Assembly: GCA_002712645.1 (NCBI GenBank) | Contig: PAUH01000009.1 | Span: 15,932 to 34,518, forward strand | Length of the DNA stretch: 18,587 nt | Source: Methanobacteriota archaeon | Lineage (GTDB): Archaea > Thermoplasmatota > Poseidoniia > Poseidoniales > Thalassarchaeaceae | Direction of reading: 5' to 3' | Part shown: positions 7,368 to 15,174 of the stretch, piece by piece | Numbering within the stretch: position 1 is the first letter of the stretch | How the letters are laid out: each line of letters opens with the position of its first letter | Notes under the pieces: model-generated | The model's input: only the letters and a program-made list of their open reading frames with translations | What the model was told of the DNA's origin: nothing | The model's database searches: none | Made by a program: the position numbers and the translations under genes

Positions 7368-8174
7368 ATGGCCCTAGTGAAGATAAAATCACTTGAGCGA
7401 CACTACATCATGCCATCAGGAACCGTGAAAGCTCTAGACGGGGTCGATTTGGAAATAAAAGAAGGTGAGAGAATAATACTCCTCGGACCTTCAGGGTCAG
7501 GGAAGTCCACCTTGCTCAATTGCCTCTCTGCATTGGACACTCCCACATGGGGCTCTTACGAGTTTGCGGGCAAGGAGGTGCCCAAGGCCTCGGCGTTGGG
7601 GCCCAAGTTGTGGGAAAAAATATCTTCAATTCCATGGAATCCTCTTACCCTCATGCCACCACTTCGATTTTTGTTCTATCCTATTGATTATTTCACCCAT
7701 TCTAGGCCTGAGGCGAAGGCTAGCGAACAGATGACTCGATTTAGGAGGGACAATATTGGGTATGTATTCCAATTCTTCAATCTACTACAGGATCTAACCG
7801 TTCTTGAGAATATCTTGCTCATTCAAGAATTGGCCGGTGGAAGGGACGAGGAGCGAGCACGACATCTCCTCAAAATAGTCGGATTAGAGGCCGAAGTGGA
7901 TAGATTTCCAGCAGAGATCAGCGGAGGCCAACAACAGAGAGTCGCAATTGCCCGCAGCCTTGCCAAGAGCCCAAGGCTACTGCTGGGAGATGAGTTGACA
8001 GGAAATCTGGATTCAAAGACTTCATCGATGGTTATGGAAGTCCTTGTCAAGGCATGCGAGGCGGAACGAATAACCTGTGTTCTGGTGACTCATGATGAAT
8101 CATTGATCGAATTCGCTACAAGAGTAATTAGGATTGATAGTGGAAAAGTAATTTCTGATGAGATTGTTGGATGA
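7368..8174 (+). CDS. ABC exporter ATP-binding protein, LolD/MacB type, with internal insertion
   Basis: An ABC ATPase of 268 residues that energises the FtsX-like permease overlapping its 3' end. Motifs are Walker A GPSGSGKS (40-47), the Q-loop in YVFQFFNLL (132-140), signature ISGGQQQR (184-191), Walker B LLLGDE (204-209) and the H-loop in VTHD (240-243). The FQFFNLL and GNLDS features are typical of the LolD/MacB family. Two oddities stand out. First, the usual DEPTGNLD reads DELTGNLD. Second, about 45 extra residues (roughly 76-121, rich in Pro, Trp and aromatics) lie between Walker A and the Q-loop, where relatives have only a short linker. The insertion leaves the catalytic motifs intact. 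The start is ATG 7368, supported by the promoter spacing. The cargo (lipoprotein, lipid or peptide) is not evident. Confidence 0.9.
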   Translation: MALVKIKSLERHYIMPSGTVKALDGVDLEIKEGERIILLGPSGSGKSTLLNCLSALDTPTWGSYEFAGKEVPKASALGPKLWEKISSIPWNPLTLMPPLRFLFYPIDYFTHSRPEAKASEQMTRFRRDNIGYVFQFFNLLQDLTVLENILLIQELAGGRDEERARHLLKIVGLEAEVDRFPAEISGGQQQRVAIARSLAKSPRLLLGDELTGNLDSKTSSMVMEVLVKACEAERITCVLVTHDESLIEFATRVIRIDSGKVISDEIVG

Positions 8175-10632
8175 GGCGAGACTCTTGTTTGGATTACTAA
8201 CAAAGCGTTTGGCACGAAGCCTGTGGCGTACAAAGATTCGACTTTTCGCAGTAGTGATCATGGTGATGGTCGGCGTTTTCGCAGGCATATCCTTTGCAGC
8301 ATACGCTCACACCGCTTCAAGCATGTACGAAGATATCTACGCTGATACAGATGAGGGCGTGAATCTTGCAGATATATGGGTCGAAAATCCTAGCTCGACA
8401 TGGAATGGAAGCGCTCCCGACTCGATTTGTGATGAAATTGAAGCCCAATGGCCGAATTCAGATTTGTCACTGAACGAATGCGAGCCTCGTCTGAAATTAG
8501 ACGGCGTCATGTTCCACATCAGCGATGACGGCGAAGAATCCATTGTCCCTGCAGTGTGGCACGGAATCGATCAAGGACACGTCGACAGAGTTTGGTTCCC
8601 CGATCATGAATGTTGCTCTGGAGTGATGCCCAGCGCAGATGATGAGATAGTTGTGGATGCGAGGGTAGCTGAAGGAATGGATGTTAGAATCGGCGATAGC
8701 ATCACCATAGGAGCAGGATCTGGCAGTATGAATTACAGTGTCGTCGGCATAGGACTCCATTCAAATCACCTATACTACGCTCAGAGTGGGTCATTATTCC
8801 CAGCCGATCCTGGAACATTTGCTACAGGATACCTGACGGCCGAGGGCCTCGAGAAGTTAGCGAATCTCAGCGTTGGATCAGCAAACCTCCTCCTCATTGA
8901 CATAGTCGGAACTCCAGAATATGACTTGCAGTCGACCACCGATATCGAAGGCGAAGAGATCACTTTAGTCATCGATAAAATCGACTCTATCTTACAGGAT
9001 ATCCACGACTCTCCTTCACTGGTATACAGCCGCTCCGGAGTTGAATCAGTAGAATTTCTTCGTGCCGATGCCGAAAGTGCAATGGATATCTATGTGCCAG
9101 TTACTGCCATGATTGCAATAGTCGCTGGAATAACCATTTTCTTGAGTCTTCAAAGGTTGGTGCAGTCCCAGGCTAGAGAGATTGCAATATTGAGGACTCT
9201 TGGAATCCCAAGAAACGTCATAATTCCAGGATATATCCTGATGCCGATAATAATCGGTTTGGTAGGCTGTCTTTTCGGAGTGATATTTGGAGTATTATTC
9301 GGCGCACCATCTATGTTAGGTATGTATGAAGGGGTGTTGGGAATACCAATTCTCGAATCTGCAGATATCAACCCAATCTTGCTGCAGATATCCGGGATTG
9401 CCATGCTAGTTGTACTGTTCTCTGGTATTCTCCCGGCTATTCAGGCTTCCAGACTACAGCCTCTAGAAATCATGCGTGGGCAACATCAGATTAGACTGTC
9501 ATCCAGGATGCTACAAAAGTTAACTTCCAGGCTCCCTTCCACTGTGGGCCTAACAATCCGATCCAGCATAAGAAAGCCAGCCAGACTAGCCTTCACGTTC
9601 TTCGCTGTTGGCCTGTCAATGCTAATTTTCGGAAGTATGACCTTGATGATGGGCACCATGGAAGACGCGATAGTAGGCAATGTCGAGGACAATCAAAACT
9701 GGGATGCTGAAGTTGTAGTTTCCTTTGGGGGAGAGGTAGCAGTTAGTGAATGGGCTGAAGAGAGGGATGCAAATTATGAGTGGAAGTTAGCGTTCCCGGC
9801 TAACCCGGAGGGAGATACGAGGTACCTATCAGCCAATGGATTAGATTCAATATCAACCAATGACAATTCTATGATAGTTTTAGATCTCAAAGAAGGATCA
9901 CTTCCTGTGGCTAATTCTGAAATTGTCCAAGTGCTCGTTGATGAGGGGCTGCAGCACTTCTTAGATTGGCAAGTCGGTCAAACCCAGACGATCATGTTCG
10001 GTGCCACTCCAATGAATATCGAGATAACCGGAATCACTCAGGGGGAAATATCGAGAACCGTATATCTTCATCGGCAGGATCTTGTTCCCGTGGTAGGGAT
10101 AGAGGCGACCTCTGTTTTGATTGAACTGCCACAAGGGGCAGAAGTCGACAGCGAATTGGGCGAAATTTCACTCGGAGTGACCCAAAAAGAGGATTTAATT
10201 TCAACTTTCGAGAGTCTTCTTGAACAGCAACAGGCAATTTTCAGCTCTGTCCTAGCGCTTGGAATTATAATCGCAATTGTCGTTTTATTCAACACACTAA
10301 TCATGAATCTTGCAGAACGAGACGTGGAGATAGCGACACTGAGGGTGCTTGGTGCCCCGATCAACAAGATTGGAGGGATGATGCTGGGCGAACATATCGC
10401 CATTGGCCTAATTGGCGGAATCCTGGCCACCGGATTCACAATTATTGGCACTCAAGCCTTAGTTTCTACATTCATACAATGGGCCTTTTATCTGACCGTC
10501 AGCCCTGATTTCATGGTCATAGCGCAACTTGTCGGCATCGTTGTTTTCATATCTGTAATGCTCACTCCCTTCGGAATGTGGCGAATTAGTAGATTAGATC
10601 TCGTCGAGAAAGTCAAAGACCTGTCTCAGTGA
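8158..10632 (+). CDS. FtsX/MacB-type ABC exporter permease, two FtsX repeats, eight TMs
   Basis: An 824-residue permease whose start overlaps the ATPase gene by 17 bp. TM1 is at about 28-50, followed by a large extracytoplasmic domain (about 51-305) with cysteines at 91, 108, 152 and 153. TM2-4 lie at about 312-332, 355-382 and 408-428. TM5 (about 476-498) and a second extracytoplasmic domain (about 500-690) follow. TM6-8 lie at about 694-716, 742-766 and 785-806. The FtsX coupling segment occurs twice, as REIAILRTLG (340-349) and RDVEIATLRVLG (721-732), each after a TM. The protein is therefore a duplicated-core permease that needs only one gene. Such transporters act by mechanotransmission or by lipoprotein release in bacteria. 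The substrate here is unknown. Confidence 0.9.
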   Translation: MRLLDEARLLFGLLTKRLARSLWRTKIRLFAVVIMVMVGVFAGISFAAYAHTASSMYEDIYADTDEGVNLADIWVENPSSTWNGSAPDSICDEIEAQWPNSDLSLNECEPRLKLDGVMFHISDDGEESIVPAVWHGIDQGHVDRVWFPDHECCSGVMPSADDEIVVDARVAEGMDVRIGDSITIGAGSGSMNYSVVGIGLHSNHLYYAQSGSLFPADPGTFATGYLTAEGLEKLANLSVGSANLLLIDIVGTPEYDLQSTTDIEGEEITLVIDKIDSILQDIHDSPSLVYSRSGVESVEFLRADAESAMDIYVPVTAMIAIVAGITIFLSLQRLVQSQAREIAILRTLGIPRNVIIPGYILMPIIIGLVGCLFGVIFGVLFGAPSMLGMYEGVLGIPILESADINPILLQISGIAMLVVLFSGILPAIQASRLQPLEIMRGQHQIRLSSRMLQKLTSRLPSTVGLTIRSSIRKPARLAFTFFAVGLSMLIFGSMTLMMGTMEDAIVGNVEDNQNWDAEVVVSFGGEVAVSEWAEERDANYEWKLAFPANPEGDTRYLSANGLDSISTNDNSMIVLDLKEGSLPVANSEIVQVLVDEGLQHFLDWQVGQTQTIMFGATPMNIEITGITQGEISRTVYLHRQDLVPVVGIEATSVLIELPQGAEVDSELGEISLGVTQKEDLISTFESLLEQQQAIFSSVLALGIIIAIVVLFNTLIMNLAERDVEIATLRVLGAPINKIGGMMLGEHIAIGLIGGILATGFTIIGTQALVSTFIQWAFYLTVSPDFMVIAQLVGIVVFISVMLTPFGMWRISRLDLVEKVKDLSQ

Positions 10633-10642
10633 GCCCATCTCT

Positions 10643-11428
10643 ATGCGCGTTGTTACGTGGAACCTGAATGGCATTCGAGCCGCTCATCGAAAGGGACTTG
10701 ATGATTTCATTGAGAAGATCGACGCTGACATCATGCTATTCCAAGAGGTTAGGGCGCAGCCTGAACAGATGCCAAAGGAATGGTCCGAGCCAGAGGGATA
10801 TGAGTTAATCTGGCATCCAGCAGACAAGAAAGGATATTCTGGAGTTATGTCATGCTCGAGAATCGAAATGAAAGAGATTGAAAGGGGTATTGATACCGAT
10901 TTGGACGAGACTAGGGACCCGGAAGGTAGGGTCTTGGTCACAAAGCATGGCAATCTGAGTTGTATTAACATGTATCTTCCAAATGGCTCTGCGAGACAGG
11001 AGCGCCAAGACTACAAAGATCAGTGGCTCGAAGATATGCTTGATTGGAGTAGGAAATTTGTCGAATCGAAGGAACCCATCCTACTTTGTGGAGATCTGAA
11101 CATAGCCCACACTGAGAACGACATCTGGGATCCGAAAGGAAACAAGAGGACATCCGGATTCCTTGATCATGAGAGGCAATGGTTCGATAGACTGATCGAT
11201 ATCGGTTGGGAAGATTTGCTCAGAAAACATCTCGGGCCAATAAAGGGGCCCTATTCATGGTGGTCTAACAGGGGTCGGGCCAGAGAGCTCGACAGAGGGT
11301 GGAGAATCGACTACATCCTCGCCAATCCTGCAGCCTCTGAAACCTTCATCTCGGCGGAGATAATACGGGAAGGCGGCCTTACGGTTTCAGATCACGCGCC
11401 GGTAGTTGCAGATTTTGCAGACGAATAG
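10643..11428 (+). CDS. xth: Exodeoxyribonuclease III / AP endonuclease (Xth family)
   Basis: A 261-residue Mg2+-dependent repair nuclease that cleaves DNA at abasic sites and trims 3' ends. All catalytic motifs of the exonuclease III/APE1 family are present: WNLNGIR (6-12), FQE with the metal-binding E35, NMYLPNG with Y111, GDLN (150-153), RIDY (221-224) and SDHAP (249-253). Length and motif order are standard. It starts 10 nt after the FtsX-like gene and ends 15 nt before ADH synthase. It thus sits physically between transport and aromatic biosynthesis, with no obvious functional link. No strong Shine-Dalgarno is visible. Confidence 0.95.
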   Translation: MRVVTWNLNGIRAAHRKGLDDFIEKIDADIMLFQEVRAQPEQMPKEWSEPEGYELIWHPADKKGYSGVMSCSRIEMKEIERGIDTDLDETRDPEGRVLVTKHGNLSCINMYLPNGSARQERQDYKDQWLEDMLDWSRKFVESKEPILLCGDLNIAHTENDIWDPKGNKRTSGFLDHERQWFDRLIDIGWEDLLRKHLGPIKGPYSWWSNRGRARELDRGWRIDYILANPAASETFISAEIIREGGLTVSDHAPVVADFADE

Positions 11429-11443
11429 CAGAGATTCAAACGC

Positions 11444-12259
11444 ATGGGCCTGTTAGTTCACCATATGGCAGATGACGTCAACGACGCTCTCTCATCGCTG
11501 TTGCCGGGCGGCAGAGGCGTGTGGGTACCCATGGATCACGGTTTAAGTTCGTATCCGGTGGAAGGTCTCAATGATATCGATTCAGCCGTGGATGATTGTA
11601 TATCTGCAGGTGTCGATGCAATCGTTCTCCAGAAAGGAGTAATTTCCTATCAATTATCGAGGACACAATGGAAAAATTTCGTAATGCACGTATCAGCGTC
11701 TACGATACACGGCGGGGAAAATTCGGATAGAAAGATGCTCGTTGGAACTGCAAAGGAGGCCCATAAGAGAGGCGCAAGTGCTCTTTCTTGCCAAATAAAT
11801 CTCGGAGATAAAAGAGAATACGAGATGGTGGAATCTGCAGGTGCCCTCACCACTTCTGCATTGAAATATGCATTCCCAGTTCTAGGGATGGTATACCCAA
11901 GAGGCCCAAACTTAGTGTTGAGTGAGGGGGATGCGACCAATGGTGTTGCTCATGCAGCTCGCGTGGCATGGGAATTAGGATGTCATGTGGCCAAGGTGCC
12001 GTGGACGGGAGACGCTGCGTCCTTCGCAGAGGTCTGCTCCGCAGTCCCCATTCCTGTATTAATCGCCGGCGGCCCCAAGAACAAGCCGTTCATCCAAACA
12101 CTCGAAATCGTAGAAAGCGCGATATCATCAGGAGCTTCTGGAGTCTGTATGGGCCGACAAGTCTTCTCCTCATCTAATCGAGTTGACAGGATTAAAGCTC
12201 TCAGAGCAATTGTGCATGAAGGCGCAACCGCTGATCAGGCTTCCACATTGCTGGAGTGA
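11444..12259 (+). CDS. aroA': 2-Amino-3,7-dideoxy-D-threo-hept-6-ulosonate (ADH) synthase
   Basis: A class I aldolase-fold enzyme (271 residues) that starts the archaeal aromatic pathway. It condenses L-aspartate semialdehyde with a deoxy-ketohexose phosphate to give the ADH skeleton. Family residues visible are PMDHG (29-33), YPRGP (151-155), the Schiff-base lysine in AKVPWTGD (K184), IAGGPK (207-212) and GRQVF (237-241). Fructose-bisphosphate aldolases of the archaeal class share this fold, but the tight linkage to dehydroquinate synthase II supports ADH synthase. ATG 11465 (residue 8) is an alternative start giving a more typical N-terminus. The next gene starts 7 nt downstream. Confidence 0.88.
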   Translation: MGLLVHHMADDVNDALSSLLPGGRGVWVPMDHGLSSYPVEGLNDIDSAVDDCISAGVDAIVLQKGVISYQLSRTQWKNFVMHVSASTIHGGENSDRKMLVGTAKEAHKRGASALSCQINLGDKREYEMVESAGALTTSALKYAFPVLGMVYPRGPNLVLSEGDATNGVAHAARVAWELGCHVAKVPWTGDAASFAEVCSAVPIPVLIAGGPKNKPFIQTLEIVESAISSGASGVCMGRQVFSSSNRVDRIKALRAIVHEGATADQASTLLE

Positions 12260-12266
12260 ATGGCGC

Positions 12267-13223
12267 ATGGATTTGTGGCTGGACATTACGACTCTCGAAT
12301 CTGAGGAGGAAATCGATCAGGAATTCCAAGATCAGTTCGGCAGACTTTGGACTGGCTCTTCAAGTGACGTGGCAGTCGTGCAACTCGATGATTTTAGAGG
12401 TCAAGAAGAAGCAAAGTCATTGATCGGTATGGTTGAATGGATACTTGTTCGATGTTCTGATTGGACAATGATACCATTGGAGAACATCGTCGCTGCAGCA
12501 TCTGGATCTGGAACTAAGGTTGCAGCTTCGATTTCGAAGGAAATCGAGCTCAACGGCGCAGCCTTTGCCTTACAACACGGGGTCGATGCAATGGTGGTTC
12601 CATTTGAACCAGGAATCATCAGTGCCGCGAAGAAGATCGCCGGGGAGAAACCATCGAAATATGCAGAATCAACCCATGCAGAAGCACGTCTTTCATTTGC
12701 AGACGTGACATCAATACAATCTGGTGGAGTCGGAGAACGAGTTTGCGTAGATCTGACGGAAAGGCTCGATTTAGGGGAAGGCATGTTGATTGGATCATCG
12801 GCCAATGCAATGGCCATGATACATGGAGAGACCATTCCCTCCGAGTATGTCCCAACACGTCCGTTTAGAGTGAATGCTGGCGCAGTACACGCATATTGCT
12901 TGATGGCTGACGGCTCCACAAGATATCTTAGTGAGCTTGAAGCAGGACATGAGGTGGCTGTAGTAAATTCGGAAGGAAAACTGCGCCCAGCTACAATCGG
13001 CCGTCTAAAAATCGAGAGAAGGCCATTCCTGGTCATTCATTTTTCATCAGGATACGATGTTGGACAGATACTTGTTCAGCAGGCAGAGACAGTTCGTCTA
13101 GTCAAACCAGAGGGGCATGTAGGCGTAACATCGCTAAAGGCAGGTGACAAGATACTCATTCGGAGCGATTCAGGTATGCGCCATATGGGTCTTGAGTTAG
13201 CAGGGGAGATGAATGAAAGATGA
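12267..13223 (+). CDS. aroB': 3-Dehydroquinate synthase, type II (archaeal)
   Basis: A 318-residue enzyme that oxidatively deaminates and cyclises ADH to 3-dehydroquinate. It replaces the bacterial DAHP/AroB route. The C-terminal two thirds carry the family hallmarks: SKEIELNGAAFALQHGVD (90-107), GVGERVCVDLTERLDLGEGM (154-173), IGSSANAM (175-182), RPFRVNAGAVHAYCL (198-212) and STRYLSEL (217-224). The N-terminal 90 residues are more divergent. ATG 12267 is chosen because it gives the family-like start 7 nt after the upstream stop; the longer frame from TTG 12183 would overlap ADH synthase. The stop forms an ATGA overlap with shikimate kinase. Confidence 0.93.
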   Translation: MDLWLDITTLESEEEIDQEFQDQFGRLWTGSSSDVAVVQLDDFRGQEEAKSLIGMVEWILVRCSDWTMIPLENIVAAASGSGTKVAASISKEIELNGAAFALQHGVDAMVVPFEPGIISAAKKIAGEKPSKYAESTHAEARLSFADVTSIQSGGVGERVCVDLTERLDLGEGMLIGSSANAMAMIHGETIPSEYVPTRPFRVNAGAVHAYCLMADGSTRYLSELEAGHEVAVVNSEGKLRPATIGRLKIERRPFLVIHFSSGYDVGQILVQQAETVRLVKPEGHVGVTSLKAGDKILIRSDSGMRHMGLELAGEMNER

Positions 13224-14077
13224 ATTCTGAAGACTCTACACGCGCTTATGGGGGCATCAGCATCCTCCATGCAGCCGGTTGTGGTTGGGGCTGTACAATT
13301 CCGCTGGAATTAACCTGCGAAGCCTTTGCGACTGACTCGTGGCCCAATATCGACCAAGATCCACATATGTTGTTGGCACAATTACGTCCCTCCCTCATGC
13401 ACGTGACTGGGTTTGATGTTGGAAAATCGTTCTTTTTCGGAATAAGGAGCAATATACCCTCGTCCATGGGGTTGAAGTCTTCATCAGCAGCTTCAGTCAG
13501 TGCAGTCAGATTCGCGGCAACAATGCACGACATATCTCTTTCAGATTTAGAGATCATCCAGGTAGCAACTCAGATGCAACTTCGTTCAGGATGTTCGATG
13601 ACTGGGTCATTCGACGATACATGGTCAGCATTAGGCAAGATGGCGGCGGTCATCCGCACCGATTCTTCAAATCCGTCAGAGCCAGTAGCCTTGGTAGATA
13701 TTGAATCGAGCATGTGCACATTACTGCTTAGGGGGATAAGGAAATCAACTCCTGAAAAGTCGGATTTCTATCCAAATAAGTCAAAATTCAAGACGGCTAG
13801 AAACCATTTGATGTCTGGAGATATCCGGAGGGCAATGAGGGAAAATGCAGATGCAGTAGCGTTGTCGACGGGCGATGGACTTGCATCTGAGATTATTGAT
13901 AGGCTGTTTTCTTTGAATTATACAGCTAATATATCGGGTTCTGGGCCTGCTATAGCCGTGTTACATGAACAAGATCAGACAAATCATCTTTCTGAGGTTC
14001 TAGGCGCATACGGACCAACAATCACTACGAAAGTTGTTCATGATCCCTGCCAAATGGAGGGAATACAGTGGGCATGA
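13220..14077 (+). CDS. aroK: Shikimate kinase, GHMP-kinase type (archaeal)
   Basis: A 285-residue kinase that phosphorylates shikimate to shikimate 3-phosphate. It belongs to the GHMP superfamily and is unrelated to the bacterial P-loop AroK. The ATP-binding GHMP motif is IPSSMGLKSSSAASVSAV (79-96). An early GISILHAAGCGWGCTIPL segment (12-29), the acidic pair in SFDDTW (130-135) and the C-terminal ISGSGPAIAVL motif (238-248) complete the family signature. It overlaps both neighbours by 4-10 bp, indicating translational coupling in the aromatic operon. Assignment over other GHMP kinases (homoserine, mevalonate) rests on both sequence pattern and operon position. Confidence 0.92.
   Translation: MNSEDSTRAYGGISILHAAGCGWGCTIPLELTCEAFATDSWPNIDQDPHMLLAQLRPSLMHVTGFDVGKSFFFGIRSNIPSSMGLKSSSAASVSAVRFAATMHDISLSDLEIIQVATQMQLRSGCSMTGSFDDTWSALGKMAAVIRTDSSNPSEPVALVDIESSMCTLLLRGIRKSTPEKSDFYPNKSKFKTARNHLMSGDIRRAMRENADAVALSTGDGLASEIIDRLFSLNYTANISGSGPAIAVLHEQDQTNHLSEVLGAYGPTITTKVVHDPCQMEGIQWA
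14056..14061 (+). promoter_or_regulatory. Ribosome binding site for chorismate synthase
   Basis: GGAGGG inside the end of the shikimate kinase gene lies 6 nt before GTG 14068 and 12 nt before ATG 14074. The spacing favours the GTG, although the ATG forms the ATGA overlap seen at other junctions. Confidence 0.5.
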
Positions 14078-15174
14078 GTCTTGGCGATAACATACGCGTA
14101 ACTCTCTTCGGGGAGAGCCACGGCCCGTCCGTAGGCGCACTTCTCGAAGGAATACCTGCAGGAACCAACATAGACAATGACGCTCTAGTAAGAGAGTTGG
14201 AACGTAGAAAGCCGGGGAGAAAGGGGATGAGTAGGCGCCTTGAGGCAGATCAATGCGAGATTCTTTCTGGGGTCTACGAAGGCCGAGCAACTGGTTGGCC
14301 GATATTAATCGTAGCAAGAAACAATGATGCGAAATCAAGTGACTATGGCTTTCTTCCAGATCACCCACGTCCAGGCCATGCAGATATGGTTGAGATAGAA
14401 CGCTCAGGAGGCGCTGCAGACCTTAGAGGAGGAGGATCGCAATCTGCCCGCCTCACTCTTGGTTTGGTAGCAGCAGCCAGCCAGACTAGACAGCTGCTGT
14501 CCCAAAGAGGAATCCACGTGAGGGCCCATCTTTACACCGTAGGCGATTCTCAATCACGTTCGTTACTTGATCTGAATCAGATCGATGAAACCCAAAAAGA
14601 GTCTATGCAACGACTCAATTGCCTTGACCCGGAGGCTGCAGATTTATTTTCAAGCGTGATAGAGGGCTCTAGGAAGGAACTCGACTCATTGGGTTCATCC
14701 GTCGAATGCATAGTTAGCGGACTCCCAATAGGGATGGGGGAGCCTTGGTTCGATGGCATCGAACCTGCGCTTGCACGCGCTATGATGGCAATACCCGGGG
14801 CACGCGCAGTGGAATTCGGCAGAGGCATCCGCGCTTCCAGGATGAAGGGCTCAGAGCACAACGATTCATGGACACTTCAAGACGATCGTCCAACACCTGA
14901 GCCATCTGCTGGCCACTCTCCGGACGGGGCTCTCGGAGGTCGTTCAACAGGAGCGCCACTTCGTATGGTCGTACACTTCAAACCTCCCAGCAGTATTCCT
15001 CGTCCTCAATCTACTCTCCATCTCCCTAGCGGGGAACAACGGACGTTGAAGGTGACAGGGAGGCACGACCCAGTAATCGGCCCGCGAGCCGTCCCGGTGG
15101 CGGAGGCCGCTGCAATACTCGTAATTGCGGATCTTTTGACCTTGTCAGAGCAGTTTGAAGATAGCTCCGTGTGA
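14068..15174 (+). CDS. aroC: Chorismate synthase
   Basis: A 368-residue FMN-dependent enzyme that converts EPSP to chorismate, the last shared step to Phe, Tyr, Trp and other aromatics. Hallmarks are FGESHG (14-19), HPRPGHADM (99-107), the FMN/EPSP-site segment DLRGGGSQSARLT (118-130), and the C-terminal GRHDPVIGPRAVPVAEA (331-347). The central segment differs from the common bacterial GGGRSSARET, with Ser-Gln replacing Arg-Ser and Leu replacing Glu. GTG 14068 is taken because of its Shine-Dalgarno; ATG 14074 would shorten the protein by two residues. It is the last gene of the aromatic cluster, and its TGA abuts the stop of the convergent membrane-protein gene. No terminator hairpin is visible. 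Confidence 0.95.
   Translation: MGMSLGDNIRVTLFGESHGPSVGALLEGIPAGTNIDNDALVRELERRKPGRKGMSRRLEADQCEILSGVYEGRATGWPILIVARNNDAKSSDYGFLPDHPRPGHADMVEIERSGGAADLRGGGSQSARLTLGLVAAASQTRQLLSQRGIHVRAHLYTVGDSQSRSLLDLNQIDETQKESMQRLNCLDPEAADLFSSVIEGSRKELDSLGSSVECIVSGLPIGMGEPWFDGIEPALARAMMAIPGARAVEFGRGIRASRMKGSEHNDSWTLQDDRPTPEPSAGHSPDGALGGRSTGAPLRMVVHFKPPSSIPRPQSTLHLPSGEQRTLKVTGRHDPVIGPRAVPVAEAAAILVIADLLTLSEQFEDSSV

Noticed and set aside
10068..10451. Minus-strand 127-residue open frame
   Set aside because: It is antisense to the FtsX-like permease. Its Ile/Pro-rich content reflects the complement of transmembrane codons.
12183..12266. Longer dehydroquinate synthase II from TTG 12183
   Set aside because: It would overlap ADH synthase by 77 bp and add residues without family similarity. 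ATG 12267 fits the family start.
12401..13036. Minus-strand 211-residue open frame
   Set aside because: It lies fully antisense to dehydroquinate synthase II, whose family motifs are clear. No recognisable domain is present in the antisense frame.
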